A stretch of DNA of 64,000 nt from CAVVSD01 sp963757125 (GCA_963757125.1 CAVWQP010000009.1:1364001-1428000); one strand, 5' to 3'; shown: positions 40,352 to 49,551, numbered from the stretch's first letter. Notes: a model not told the origin generated them from the letters alone. Translations and numbers: made by a program.

Positions 40352-41217
40352 AAGACCGTGCGGCAGCGGTGCCGCGGGCGCGCCTTGTACTCCGGCGCCT
40401 GCCCGCGCTGCCACAGCCAGTGGTCGAGCGTGTGGGCGCTGACGCCGAGCCGCGCGGCGATGAGCTCGCACGCGTGGACCGCGCCGGCGCGGATCTCGCG
40501 CTCCTGCGGGCCCATCCGCAGCGGGCGCTCGGCGTCGACGTGCTGCGCGAGCCGCGGGTCGTAGACGAGGACCCCGTCGCAGCGCAGGACGTGCGGAACG
40601 AGGTTGTCGGCGAAGATCGTGAGGCGGTCGAGGTCGCGGAAGCGCACGATGCCGGCGAGCGCGAGGTCCGACGCCACGATCTGCGCCCGCTTGTAGAAGC
40701 CGCGATCGTCGAACATCGCCATCCCCGTGGCGAGGTCCTCGGCGAGGCGCTCGGCCGACCCGTCCGCCTCGCCCACCGCCTCGAGCGTCCCGCGCCCGCC
40801 GAGCCACCGGCCGAGCTCGCGCAGCGCCTGCGCGTACAGCGCCATGAGCTCGTGGTCGCGGGCCTGCCCCAGCGCGTCGGCGATCTCCTCCGTGCGCATC
40901 GCGCGCAGCTCGGCGGCGCTCCACGCCCCGTGGGCCCGGAACCGCTCGGCCATCCCCGTGGCCATCGTGAAGTAGCCGGACATGCCCGGCCGCTTGCGGA
41001 TCGTCGGCCACCAGCCGGACCCGAAGTTGATCGTGTCCATGCAGACGAGGAACGTCGCGACGTCGTCCTCGCTGCCCTCGAGGTAGTGCGCGGCGGGGTC
41101 GAGCTGGGGCGGCGCGGCGCGCTGGACGGCGCCGAGCGCCGACTCGTCGACCGTGACCCACTGGGCCGCTGCCGCGATCTCCTGCGCCGTCCGCCGGACC
41201 TCCTCGGTGAGCCGCAT
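40345..41217 (-). CDS. Queuosine salvage protein (DUF2419/Q_salvage)
   Basis: A 290-residue protein of the DUF2419 family, whose eukaryotic and some bacterial members release queuine from queuosine nucleotides (established: queuosine 5'-phosphate N-glycosylase/hydrolase). Family hallmarks: TFLVCMDTINFGSGWWPTI, GYFTMATGMAERFRAHG, MFDDRGFYKRAQIVASDLALAG and LTIFADNLVPHVLRCDGVL. The size fits a full-length member. No tgt or queuine transporter is in the window. It is divergent from uvrD/pcrA. Confidence 0.87.
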   Translation of the reverse strand: MRLTEEVRRTAQEIAAAAQWVTVDESALGAVQRAAPPQLDPAAHYLEGSEDDVATFLVCMDTINFGSGWWPTIRKRPGMSGYFTMATGMAERFRAHGAWSAAELRAMRTEEIADALGQARDHELMALYAQALRELGRWLGGRGTLEAVGEADGSAERLAEDLATGMAMFDDRGFYKRAQIVASDLALAGIVRFRDLDRLTIFADNLVPHVLRCDGVLVYDPRLAQHVDAERPLRMGPQEREIRAGAVHACELIAARLGVSAHTLDHWLWQRGQAPEYKARPRHRCRTVFY

Positions 41218-41247
41218 CGCCGGAAGAGTGCCAGCCGGACGCCTCCC

Positions 41248-41253
41248 TATCCT
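41248..41253 (+). promoter_or_regulatory. -10-like TATCCT before uvrD/pcrA
   Basis: TATCCT ends 8 bases before ATG 41262, or 5 before the in-frame GTG 41259; the ATG fits the usual spacing better. Confidence 0.5.
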
Positions 41254-41261
41254 CGACGGTG

Positions 41262-44200
41262 ATGTCAGTGCCGGGCTCAGCCGACCGGATCGAGCGCCTG
41301 CTCGAGGGTCTCAACGACCAGCAGCGAGCCGCCGTGACGCACGGCGAGGGCCCGCTGCTCGTGCTCGCCGGGGCCGGCTCGGGCAAGACCCGCGTCCTCA
41401 CCCATCGCATCGCCCATCTCGTGCACACGGGCCTCGCCCGCCACGACGAGATCCTCTCGATCACGTTCACGAACAAGGCGGCGGGGGAGATGCGCGACCG
41501 CGTCGAGCTGCTGCTCGGCGGGCGCGTGCGGGGGATGTGGGTCATGACCTTCCACGCAGCGTGCGCGCGGCTGCTGCGCGCGCAGGCGGCGCGCCTGGGC
41601 TACACGCGGACGTTCACGATCTACGACCAGGCCGACGCTCGGCGCCTGACCAAGCGCTGCCTGGATCAGGTTGGGGCGGACACGAAGCGCTTCACCCCCG
41701 CCGCGGTCCACAACCAGATCTCCGACGCGAAGAACAAGCTGCGCGACGCCGAGGCCTACCGCCAGCTCGTCGGGTCGTTCTTCGAGAGCACGGTCGCCGA
41801 CGTCTACGACCTCTACGAGCGCGAGATGCACCGCGCGAACGCGATGGACTTCGACGACCTGCTCGTCCGGACGGTCAACGTCCTCGAGCTGTTCCAGGAG
41901 GTCCGCGACCACTACCAGGGCGTGTTCCGCCACGTGCTCGTCGACGAGTACCAGGACACCAACCACGCGCAGTACCGGCTGCTGCAACTGCTCACGAACG
42001 AGCACCGGAATCTGGCGGTCGTGGGTGACGATGCGCAGTGCCTGGTCGCCGGCACGCCCGTGACGATGGCGGACGGCTCGGCGAAGGCGATCGAGCGCAT
42101 CGAGGCCGGAGACGAGGTCCTGTCCTGCTACGGCAGCGGCGACTTCCGTCCCGCTCGCGTGACCGAGACCTTCGCCAACCACGCGTCGATGGGCGTCGCG
42201 ATCACGACGCGCAGCGGCCGTCGGATCGTCTCGACGCCCGAGCACACGCATTTCGCCGGGTTCAAGCCGGGCCTGACGCCACAGCACCATCTGACGTACG
42301 TGATGCACCGTCGTGGGGTCGGGTTCCGCGTGGGTACGACGCGGGTCTACACCGACGGTCGCAACGCGGGCGTGGTCGGCGTGCAGATGCGAGCAGGCCA
42401 GGAGCACGCGGACGCTGCGTGGGTCGTGGAGACGCACGAGACGGAGGCCCAGGCGCGAGCGGCCGAGATCCGCCTGTCGCTGCAGTACCGCCTCCCGACG
42501 CTGCCGTTCGTCGCGAGGCAGGGTGGCGGCAACGGCCTCGTGGGCGACCAGTCGCTCATCGACGAGGTCTTCGCCGCCGTCGACTCGTTCGGAGGCGGGC
42601 TGCGGCTGCTGCACGACCACGGCCTGTCGATCCACCACCCGCATGTCACGCCGCGAACGTTCGAGGGCCGTCGCCGGCAGGTGACGCTGACGCTCTGCGG
42701 CGATCGGCGGGGGCTTACGCCGATGCACCTCGTCGCCGTCGGCGGGCGCGATCGCGAGGCCGCAGAGGCGCTGCGCGCCGCCGGTCTCAGCGTGCGGCCG
42801 GCGAAGAGCGGCTCGGCGAGCTGGCGCTACGAGTCGTGCTTCAAGGACTACGGGGATGCCGTCGCCGTCGTGGATCGCATCCGCGCCGCGCTCCCTGTGA
42901 GCGTCCGGGTCCTGGCCCGCCTGGGCGACTCGACCGTCGCGGAGGGACGCAACGCCCTGCCGTTCATCCCCGCCGCGTCCGTGCGGCGCGGGATGGTGAT
43001 GTTCACCGAGGACGGCGGCTACGACATCGTCGAGCGCGTCGAGAAGGTCCCGCTCGGAGCGACGGTGCACGACATCAACGTCGAGCACACGCACAACTTC
43101 ATCGCGAACGGGCTCGTCACCCACAACTCGATCTACGGCTTCCGCGGCGCCGACATCCGCAACCTCCTGGACTTCGAGGACGACTATCCCGACGCGACCG
43201 TCGTCAAGCTCGAGCAGAACTACCGCTCGACGCAGACGATCCTGAGCGCGGCGAACGCGGTCATCTCCAACAACCGCGCGCAGAAGCTCAAGTCGCTCTG
43301 GACGGACCTCGGCGACGGCGACCCCATCCGCATCCGCGAGCTGGACGACGAGCACGCCGAGGCGCGGTTCGTCGTCGGCGAGATCGAGCGGCTCGCTGGA
43401 CACCGGGCTCGGCCGCGCCGAGATCGCGGTCTTCTACCGGACCAACGCGATGTCCCGGGTGCTCGAGGACACGCTCGTGCGCCGCGAGGTCGCCTACCAG
43501 GTGATCGGCGGCACGAAGTTCTACGACCGCGCCGAGATCAAGGACGCGCTCGCCTACCTCATCGTCCTCGCCAACCCGCAGGACGCCAACGCCTTCACCC
43601 GGATCGCCAACGCGCCCGCGCCGCGGCATCGGCGCCACCTCGCTGTCGCGGGTGCTCACGCACGCGGCGACGCTCGGCGTCCCGGTCTGGGACGCCGCCG
43701 CCGATCCGGGCGCGGTGCCCGGGCTCGGGACCGCCGCGCAGAAGGCCATCGGCCGGTTCATGCAGACGATGGAGGCGCTGCGCGAGCGCGTGGTGCAGCA
43801 GGTCCCCATCGGCGACCTGCTCGAGGCGGTGCTGCACGAGACGGGCTACCTCGAGGCGCTGGAGGCAGAGCGGACGATCGAGGCCCAGGGCCGGCTGGAG
43901 AACCTCGCCGAGCTCGTCGAGGTCGCGCGCGAGTACGACGCGACGACCGATCCGGTCGCGGCCGAGGACGGCGCGCTGGAGGCGTTCCTGCAGCAGGTGT
44001 CGCTCGTCGCGGACGCGGACACGCGCAGCGACGACGAGGGCCTCGTGACCCTCATGACCCTGCACAACGCGAAGGGCCTCGAGTACCCGGTCGTCTTCAT
44101 GATCGGCTGCGAGGAGGGCGTCTTCCCGCACAGCCGCGCGCTCGACGAGGGCGGGCTGGAGGAGGAGCGGCGCCTCATGTACGTCGGCGTCACGCGGGCG

Positions 44201-44545
44201 ATGCGCGACCTCTACCTCACCTACGCCCGGCGCAGGTCGGTCTTCGGCGCGCAGAACTACGGGCTGCGGTCGCGCTTCCTGGACGAGATCCCCCGCGAGC
44301 TCACCGACGGCGAGGACGAGCCGGTCCTGCGCGCGGGCGCCCCGCGCCCGATGTCCTGGAGCGCGTCGCGCGCGGAGACGACCGCGGAGCCGAGCTTCCG
44401 GATGGGCGACGACGTCGTGCATCCCGCGTTCGGCGACGGCGTCGTGACGGCGATCGAGCCCGGCGGGATCGTGGTCGTGCGGTTCGCGGGCGACGGCTCG
44501 GAGCGCAAGCTCATGGCCGAGTACGCGCCGATCACGAAGCGCTAG
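41262..44545 (+). CDS. pcrA: UvrD/PcrA DNA helicase with intein; frame broken twice
   Basis: Superfamily 1A helicase. Walker A GAGSGKT lies at 37-43, the DEYQDTN Walker B motif in HVLVDEYQDTNHAQY, and motif III is split by an intein. C-terminal motifs LMTLHNAKGLEYPVVF and RRLMYVGVTRA are present, plus a Tudor-like tail (GDDVVHPAFGDGVVTAIE). Two single extra bases, at about 43395 and 43618, shift the frame. Reading 41262-43394, 43396-43617 and 43619-44545 gives 1093 residues, or 730 after intein removal, normal for PcrA. Both breaks fall in conserved segments (ERL/LDTGLGRAEIAVFYR and NAP/RRGIGATSLSRVL). There is no slippery site, so sequence error is likeliest. Confidence 0.88.
42039..43127 (+). 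other. Intein in helicase motif III of UvrD/PcrA
   Basis: A 363-residue in-frame protein intron between GDDAQ and SIYGFRGAD. It starts with Cys (CLVAGTPVTMADGS, block A) and has the block B-like STPEHTHFAG. It ends with VHDINVEHTHNFIANGLVTHN (blocks F and G, His-Asn) before a Ser +1 residue, so all splicing residues are present. The central 200 residues lack LAGLIDADG motifs. A TYVMHRRGVGFRVGTTR segment followed by Arg- and Glu-rich helices loosely resembles GIY-YIG nucleases, which is only a guess. Confidence 0.92.
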
Positions 44546-44551
44546 CGCGCG

Positions 44552-45580
44552 TCAGACGAGCCGCGCGGCCTGGGCGGGCAGCACGGCGATCGACCGGGCG
44601 GGGGCGCGGACGCCCGGCGGCAGGAGCGCCAGGACCGAGCCCCCGAACCCGCCGCCCATCATCCGCGCGCCGGCGGCGCCGACGCCGCGCAGGAGCGCGA
44701 CGGTCTCCTCGACCTCGGGCACGGAGACCTCGAAGTCGTCGCGCAGCGAGGCGTGCGACGCGTCCAGCAGGCGGCCGAGCTGCTCGAGGTCGCCGGCGCG
44801 CAGCGCCCCGACGGCCTCGCGGACGCGCCCGTTCTCCGTCACGACGTGCCGGACCCGGGCGTCGAGCGGGGAGGGAAGGTGCGCGGCGTCCTCCAGCGTC
44901 GCGTCGCGCAGGCTCTCGCGGCCCAGCAGCGCCGCCGCCTCGGTGCACTCCGCGCGGCGGGTGTTGTAGCCCGACGCCGCGTTGGCGTGCCGCGCGCCGG
45001 AATCGAGGGTGACGAGGCGCCAGTCGCCGAGCCGCAGCGGCACGGGCTGCAGCGAGAGCGCCCGCAGGTCGAGGGCGAGCGCGTGGCCGTCGCGGCCGCA
45101 CAGCACGGTGAGCTGGTCGAGCAGCCCGGTCTTCGCGCCGACCCAGTCGTGCTCCACGCGCGCGCACAGCCGCGCGAGATCCAGCGGGTCGTCGAGGCGC
45201 ACCTGGCCCAGCGCGATGAGCGCGAGGGCGAGCGCGGAGCCCAGCGCGGCGGACGACGCGAGGCCCGCGCCCTGCGGCAGATCGGAGTCGATGCGCAGCC
45301 GCGCGCCGGGCAGCGACAGGCCCTCGGCCCGCAGCTCCGCGACCATGCCGCGGACGAAGCCGCGCCAGTCGCCTGGCCCCGGCTGGGCGGGGCTGTCGGC
45401 CGCGAAGACGTCGTCCTCCCCGAGGCTCGAGCTGTGGGCGAAGACACGGCCGTCGAAGGTCGCCTCGGCGCGCACCGTCACGCCCCGCTCGATGGCGAAG
45501 GCCAGGCAGAGTCCGTCGTTGTAGTCCGTGTGCTCCCCGATGAGGTTCACGCGGCCCGGGCCGTGCGCGGCGACCTGCAC
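44552..45580 (-). CDS. galK: Galactokinase
   Basis: A 342-residue GHMP kinase phosphorylating galactose. N-terminal galactokinase signature GPGRVNLIGEHTDYNDG. The ATP loop is LPQGAGLASSAALGSALALA. The DGxL-type acid is in VGAKTGLLDQLTVLCG, and GARMMGGGFGGSVLALLP lies at the C-terminus. GTG 45580 with TAGCGT 7 bases before is chosen; the longer frame beyond it has no family character. No other galactose genes are nearby. It converges on uvrD/pcrA with 6 bases between. Confidence 0.92.
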   Translation of the reverse strand: MQVAAHGPGRVNLIGEHTDYNDGLCLAFAIERGVTVRAEATFDGRVFAHSSSLGEDDVFAADSPAQPGPGDWRGFVRGMVAELRAEGLSLPGARLRIDSDLPQGAGLASSAALGSALALALIALGQVRLDDPLDLARLCARVEHDWVGAKTGLLDQLTVLCGRDGHALALDLRALSLQPVPLRLGDWRLVTLDSGARHANAASGYNTRRAECTEAAALLGRESLRDATLEDAAHLPSPLDARVRHVVTENGRVREAVGALRAGDLEQLGRLLDASHASLRDDFEVSVPEVEETVALLRGVGAAGARMMGGGFGGSVLALLPPGVRAPARSIAVLPAQAARLV

Positions 45581-45587
45581 CGCCGGG

Positions 45588-45597
45588 ACGCTAACGT
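45588..45597. promoter_or_regulatory. Symmetric divergent promoter, overlapping TAGCGT and TAACGT
   Basis: ACGCTAACGT reads TAGCGT on minus (45593-45588; 7 bases to the galK GTG) and TAACGT on plus (45592-45597; 9 bases to ATG 45607). The two -10 elements share their first two base pairs, so the two directions cannot be occupied together. Confidence 0.5.
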
Positions 45598-45606
45598 GCC
45601 CGCGCC

Positions 45607-45630
45607 ATGCCCGCCGCGACCCCCTGGTGA
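45607..45630 (+). CDS. Possible 7-codon leader ORF
   Basis: ATG CCC GCC GCG ACC CCC TGG TGA encodes MPAATPW. It begins 9 bases after TAACGT and its stop overlaps the GTG of the membrane-protein gene (GTGA). A leaderless mini-ORF that couples translation to the downstream gene is plausible; it may equally be chance. Confidence 0.3.
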   Translation: MPAATPW

Positions 45631-46145
45631 ACGTGACGCCGTCCCGCCTGCGCGCCGGGGAGCTGGTGGCCGGATCGGGCGCCCTGATCCTGGCCGTCTC
45701 GCTCCTGTTGCCCTGGTACGACGTGGCTGCGCCGGGAGCGCACGAGAGCGGGTTGCGCGCGGTCGGCTGGCTGGCGGCGATCGTGCTCGTGCTCGCGGTG
45801 CTGGTCGGCCTCGGCCTCGTCGTCACGACCCTGACGGAGGTCACGCCGGCACGGCCGCTCGCGTTCGGCGTCGTCGCGGTGCCGCTCGGGCTCCTCGCGA
45901 TCCTGGTCGTGATCTTCCGGCTGGTGGCCGAGCCGGGGCTCGGCGTCGGCGCATCCGACGGCGAGGTCGCGGTCGAGTGGCCTGCGTTCGCCGGGCTCGT
46001 CGGGAGCGTCGCGATCGTCGTCGGCGCCTGGATCGCGCTCGCCGACGAGCGGACCGGCACGGCGCTGTCGCGCGCGCAGACCGAGCGGGCGCTCGCCGTC
46101 CGCGGCGCCCCCAGGGCCGTGCCGCCGCCGAAGGATCCGTCCTAG
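45627..46145 (+). CDS. Four-helix integral membrane protein (unknown)
   Basis: A 172-residue protein with four hydrophobic helices (~12-30, 45-66, 76-97, 112-134), a first-loop LPWYDVAAPGAHESGLRAVGW, and a charged C-terminal tail. The LLLPWYDV loop pattern is seen in many uncharacterised actinobacterial membrane proteins. GTG 45627 chosen; GTG 45633 is an alternative. The stop codon TAG is also the start of the -10-like TAGACT of gatC. Function unknown. Confidence 0.75.
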   Translation: MNVTPSRLRAGELVAGSGALILAVSLLLPWYDVAAPGAHESGLRAVGWLAAIVLVLAVLVGLGLVVTTLTEVTPARPLAFGVVAVPLGLLAILVVIFRLVAEPGLGVGASDGEVAVEWPAFAGLVGSVAIVVGAWIALADERTGTALSRAQTERALAVRGAPRAVPPPKDPS

Positions 46146-46148
46146 ACT
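46143..46148 (+). promoter_or_regulatory. -10-like TAGACT before gatCAB
   Basis: TAGACT ends 9 bases before gatC ATG 46158 and shares its TAG with the upstream stop codon. Confidence 0.45.
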
Positions 46149-46157
46149 CAGCGACGG

Positions 46158-46445
46158 ATGATCGACCGCGAGCAGGTCCTGCACGTGGCGCGGCTGGCGC
46201 GCCTTGAGCTCAGCGACGACGAGGTCGCGCGGATGGCCACGGAGCTGTCCACGATCCTCGGCCACGTCGACCGCATGTCGCAGATCGAGCTGGAGGGCGT
46301 GCCGCCCACGACGCACGTCGTCGAGGTCACGGGCGCGCTGCGCGCCGACGAGCCGCGCCCCTCGTGGCCGCGCGAGACGATGCTCGAGCAGGCGCCGGCC
46401 GAGAAGGACGGCGGCTTCCTCGTCCCCAGTCCTCAGGCTTCATGA
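46158..46445 (+). CDS. gatC: Asp/Glu-tRNA amidotransferase subunit C
   Basis: A 95-residue small subunit that tethers GatA and GatB. Standard sequence: IDREQVLHVARLARLELSDDEV, MATELSTILGHVDRMSQIE, ending in the ALRADEPRPSWPRETML belt and GGFLVPSP. First gene of gatCAB; its stop overlaps gatA (ATGA). Confidence 0.95.
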   Translation: MIDREQVLHVARLARLELSDDEVARMATELSTILGHVDRMSQIELEGVPPTTHVVEVTGALRADEPRPSWPRETMLEQAPAEKDGGFLVPSPQAS

Positions 46446-47860
46446 GCGGCCTCATCGACCTGACCGCCACGGAGGCCGTGGCGCGCATCGAGGCGGGCGA
46501 CGTCGATCCTGCCGAGCTGTTCGAGGTCTACCGCGAGCGCGCTGCGGCCGACGAGCTCAACGCGTTCACCTGGGTCGCCGACGGGCCCGACCCTCGCGCC
46601 GACACGGCCGGCCCGCTGCACGGCGTGCCGATGGGCGTCAAGGACCTCTTCTGCACCGAGGGGATCCCGAGCCAGGCGGGCTCGCGCATCCTCGAGGGCT
46701 ACCGGCCGCCGTACACGGCGACCGCCGTGCGCCGCGCGCAGGCCGCGGGGGCGGCCCTCCTCGGCAAGACGAACCAGGACGAGTTCGCGATGGGCTCGTC
46801 GAACGAGAACTCCGGCTACGGCCCGGTCCTGAACCCGTGGGACCACAGCCGCGTCCCGGGCGGCTCCAGCGGCGGCAGCGCCGCCGCCGTGGCGGCCGGG
46901 CTCGTGCCCTGGGCGCTCGGCACCGACACCGGCGGCTCGGTCCGCCAGCCCGCGGCGCTCTGCGGCGTCGTCGGGCTCAAGCCGACGTACGGCGCGATCA
47001 GCCGCTACGGCATGATCGCCTTCGCCTCCTCGCTGGACCAGTGCGGCACGCTGACGCGCACGGTCGCCGACTCCGCGCTGCTGTTCACGTACCTCGTGGG
47101 CAAGGACGGCTGCGACGCGACGTCGCTGGGGCTGCCCGAGCCCGTGCGGATGCCGACCGCGGAGCGCCTGGACGGGATCCGCCTCGGCGTGCCCGAGGAG
47201 CTGACGGGGGAGGGCATCGAGCCCGGCGTGCGCGCCGCGTTCGACGCGACGCTGCGGCTCGCCGAGGAGCTCGGCGCCACCGTCGACACGTGCCGGCTGC
47301 CGCACGCGGAGCACGCGCTCAGCGCCTACTACGTGCTGGCCCCGGCCGAGGCCTCGTCGAACCTCGCGCGCTTCGACGGCGTGCGCTACGGCATGCGCCA
47401 CGAGGGCGACGGCGACCTCGTCTCGATGTACACGCGCACGCGCCACGACGGCTTCGGCGACGAGGTCAAGCGCCGGATCATGCTCGGGACCTACGCGCTC
47501 TCCAGCGGCTACTACGACGCCTACTACGGGCGCGCGCAGCAGGTCCGCACGAAGATCGCCGACGACTTCCGCACCGTGTTCGCGGACTTCGACTTCGTCG
47601 TCACCCCGACGTCGCCGACCGTCGCGTTCAAGCTCGGCGAGAAGGTGTCGGACCCGCTCAGCATGTACCTCACCGACTTCTGCACGGTCCCGATGCCGCT
47701 GGCGGGGATCCCGGCGATCTCGATCCCCAACGGGCTGAGCGAGGGGCTGCCGGTCGGCTTCCAGATCGCCGGCCCGGCGTTCAGCGAGAACCGGATCATG
47801 GACGCCGCGCACGCCCTGGAGGGTGCGATCGGCTTCGACGGCTCGGAGGCGCGCTCATGA
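46442..47860 (+). CDS. gatA: Asp/Glu-tRNA amidotransferase subunit A
   Basis: A 472-residue amidase that liberates ammonia from glutamine. The Ser-cisSer-Lys triad is visible: Lys in GVPMGVKDLFC, cis-Ser and nucleophile Ser in PGGSSGGSAAA ... GTDTGGSVRQPA. The specificity segment GLKPTYGAISRYGMIAFASS is intact. ATG 46442 is set by the overlap with gatC. Its stop overlaps gatB (ATGA). Confidence 0.96.
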   Translation: MSGLIDLTATEAVARIEAGDVDPAELFEVYRERAAADELNAFTWVADGPDPRADTAGPLHGVPMGVKDLFCTEGIPSQAGSRILEGYRPPYTATAVRRAQAAGAALLGKTNQDEFAMGSSNENSGYGPVLNPWDHSRVPGGSSGGSAAAVAAGLVPWALGTDTGGSVRQPAALCGVVGLKPTYGAISRYGMIAFASSLDQCGTLTRTVADSALLFTYLVGKDGCDATSLGLPEPVRMPTAERLDGIRLGVPEELTGEGIEPGVRAAFDATLRLAEELGATVDTCRLPHAEHALSAYYVLAPAEASSNLARFDGVRYGMRHEGDGDLVSMYTRTRHDGFGDEVKRRIMLGTYALSSGYYDAYYGRAQQVRTKIADDFRTVFADFDFVVTPTSPTVAFKLGEKVSDPLSMYLTDFCTVPMPLAGIPAISIPNGLSEGLPVGFQIAGPAFSENRIMDAAHALEGAIGFDGSEARS

Positions 47861-49287
47861 CGGACTACGAGCCCGTCATCGGGCTGGAGATCCACGTCCA
47901 GCTCGCGACGCGGACGAAGATGTTCTGCGCCTGCGAGCTGTCGTTCGGCGAGCCGCCGAACACGCGGACCTGCCCGGTCTGCCTGGCGCTGCCGGGCGCG
48001 CTGCCGACGGCCAACGAGCAGGCGATCCGCAACGTGCTGACGATCGGGCTGGCGCTCGGGTGCGACCTCGCGGAGCGCTCGGTCTTCCACCGCAAGAACT
48101 ACTTCTATCCCGACTCGCCGAAGGCGTACCAGATCAGCCAGTACGACGAGCCCCTGTGCCGGGGCGGCGGGCTGGCCGGCGTGCGCATCCACCGCGTGCA
48201 CCTCGAGGAGGACGCGGCGAAGCTCGTCCACGTCGGGGCGAGCGGGCGGATCCACGGGTCGGACGCGAGCATCGTCGACTTCAACCGCTGCGGCACGCCG
48301 CTCGCGGAGATCGTCACCGAGCCCGACCTGCACACCGCCGAGGACGCCCGCGCGTGGCTCGAGCTGCTGCGCACGACGCTCCGGCAGACCGGCGTGAGCG
48401 ACGTGAACATGGAGGAGGGCTCGCTGCGCTGCGACGCCAACATCTCGCTGCGCCCGATGGGCAGCGCGGTGCTGGGCACGAAGACCGAGCTCAAGAACAT
48501 GAACTCCTTCCGCTTCATCGAGCGCGGCATCCGCGCCGAGATCGCGCGGCAGGAGGAGATCCTGCGCGGGGGCGGGGAGATCGAGCAGGAGACGCTGCAC
48601 TTCGATCCGCGCAGCGAGCGGATCACGTCGCTGCGCTCCAAGGAGGAGGCGCACGACTACCGCTACTTCCCGGAGCCCGACCTCCTGCCGGTCGCGATCA
48701 CCCAGGAGATGATCGACACCGCGGGCGCCGTGCTGCCGGAGCTCCCGGTCGCGCGCCAGGAGCGCCTCGAGGCTCTGGGGCTCAACGCCGACACGGCACG
48801 CCAGCTCGCGTGGCGCCCCGAGCTCGGCGACTTCTTCGAGGCCGCGATGGCGGAACACGTCCCCGCCCGCCCCCCGGTGCAGCCGCTGGCCAACTGGGTG
48901 ACGGGCGAGCTCGTCGCCCGCATCGGCGAGCAGGATCCGAGCGAGACGAGCGTCGCGCCGGATGCGTTCGCGGCGCTCGTGGGCATGGTCGCGGGCCGCA
49001 CGCTGACGCCGGCGAACGGCAGGGCGGTGCTCGAGCGCCTCGTGGCCGAGGGCGGCGACCCCGCGGCGATCGTCGAGGCCGAGGGCCTGGCGGCGGTGAG
49101 CGACGCGGGCGAGCTGGAGGGCGTCGTCGTCGCTGCCCTCGCGGCCAACGAGGACGCGGCGGAGAAGATCCGCGCGGGCAACATGAAGGCGATCGGCGCG
49201 ATCATCGGGCACGTCATGCGCGAGACGAAGGGCCGCGCGGACGGCGCCGAGGTGACCCGGATCGTCCGGGAGAAGCTCGGCGTCTAG
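47857..49287 (+). CDS. gatB: Asp/Glu-tRNA amidotransferase subunit B
   Basis: A 476-residue subunit that phosphorylates the mischarged tRNA's Glu/Asp and transfers ammonia. Family N-terminus EPVIGLEIHVQLATRTKMFC with zinc cysteines (FCAC ... CPVC), then RKNYFYPDSPKAYQISQYD. The C-terminal YqeY-like helical domain has LEGVVVAALAANEDAAEKI and GAIIGHVMRETKGRADG. Completes the gatCAB operon. Confidence 0.96.
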   Translation: MTDYEPVIGLEIHVQLATRTKMFCACELSFGEPPNTRTCPVCLALPGALPTANEQAIRNVLTIGLALGCDLAERSVFHRKNYFYPDSPKAYQISQYDEPLCRGGGLAGVRIHRVHLEEDAAKLVHVGASGRIHGSDASIVDFNRCGTPLAEIVTEPDLHTAEDARAWLELLRTTLRQTGVSDVNMEEGSLRCDANISLRPMGSAVLGTKTELKNMNSFRFIERGIRAEIARQEEILRGGGEIEQETLHFDPRSERITSLRSKEEAHDYRYFPEPDLLPVAITQEMIDTAGAVLPELPVARQERLEALGLNADTARQLAWRPELGDFFEAAMAEHVPARPPVQPLANWVTGELVARIGEQDPSETSVAPDAFAALVGMVAGRTLTPANGRAVLERLVAEGGDPAAIVEAEGLAAVSDAGELEGVVVAALAANEDAAEKIRAGNMKAIGAIIGHVMRETKGRADGAEVTRIVREKLGV

Positions 49288-49304
49288 AACCACGCGGCGA
49301 GGCG

Positions 49305-49310
49305 TAGCCT
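49305..49310 (+). promoter_or_regulatory. -10-like TAGCCT before 74-residue ORF
   Basis: TAGCCT ends 6 bases before ATG 49317. Confidence 0.5.
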
Positions 49311-49316
49311 TCGCGT

Positions 49317-49541
49317 ATGTCGCGTCTCATCCGCATGGACCGCACCGGCCACTCCACGCTGGCCGAGTGGCGCGCCGACGACCCCGCGGCCGTCGAGGCC
49401 GCCGTCGAGGCCTTCCGCCGTGAGCTGGACTCCGGCTACCTCGCCATGGTGACCACCGGCCCGGGCAAGGCCGAGCAGGTCCGCGAGCTCCCGGTGCACG
49501 CGGACACCGTCATCCTGCGCCGGCCCATCGCCGGCGGCTAG
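49317..49541 (+). CDS. Small soluble hypothetical protein (74 aa)
   Basis: Not recognised. Predicted beta-beta-alpha-beta-beta arrangement: SRLIRMDRTGHSTLAEWRA, helix AVEAAVEAFRRELDSG, YLAMVTTGPGKAEQVRELP, and DTVILRRPIAGG. The compact alternation and the TAGCCT start support a real gene. Its position after gatB and before a membrane gene gives no functional clue. Confidence 0.7.
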   Translation: MSRLIRMDRTGHSTLAEWRADDPAAVEAAVEAFRRELDSGYLAMVTTGPGKAEQVRELPVHADTVILRRPIAGG

Positions 49542-49551
49542 CGAGGCTGGA

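Noticed and set aside
43390..43625. Programmed ribosomal frameshifting in uvrD/pcrA
   Set aside because: No slippery heptamer or downstream structure is visible, and two separate shifts would be required; other genes in the window show the same kind of indel.
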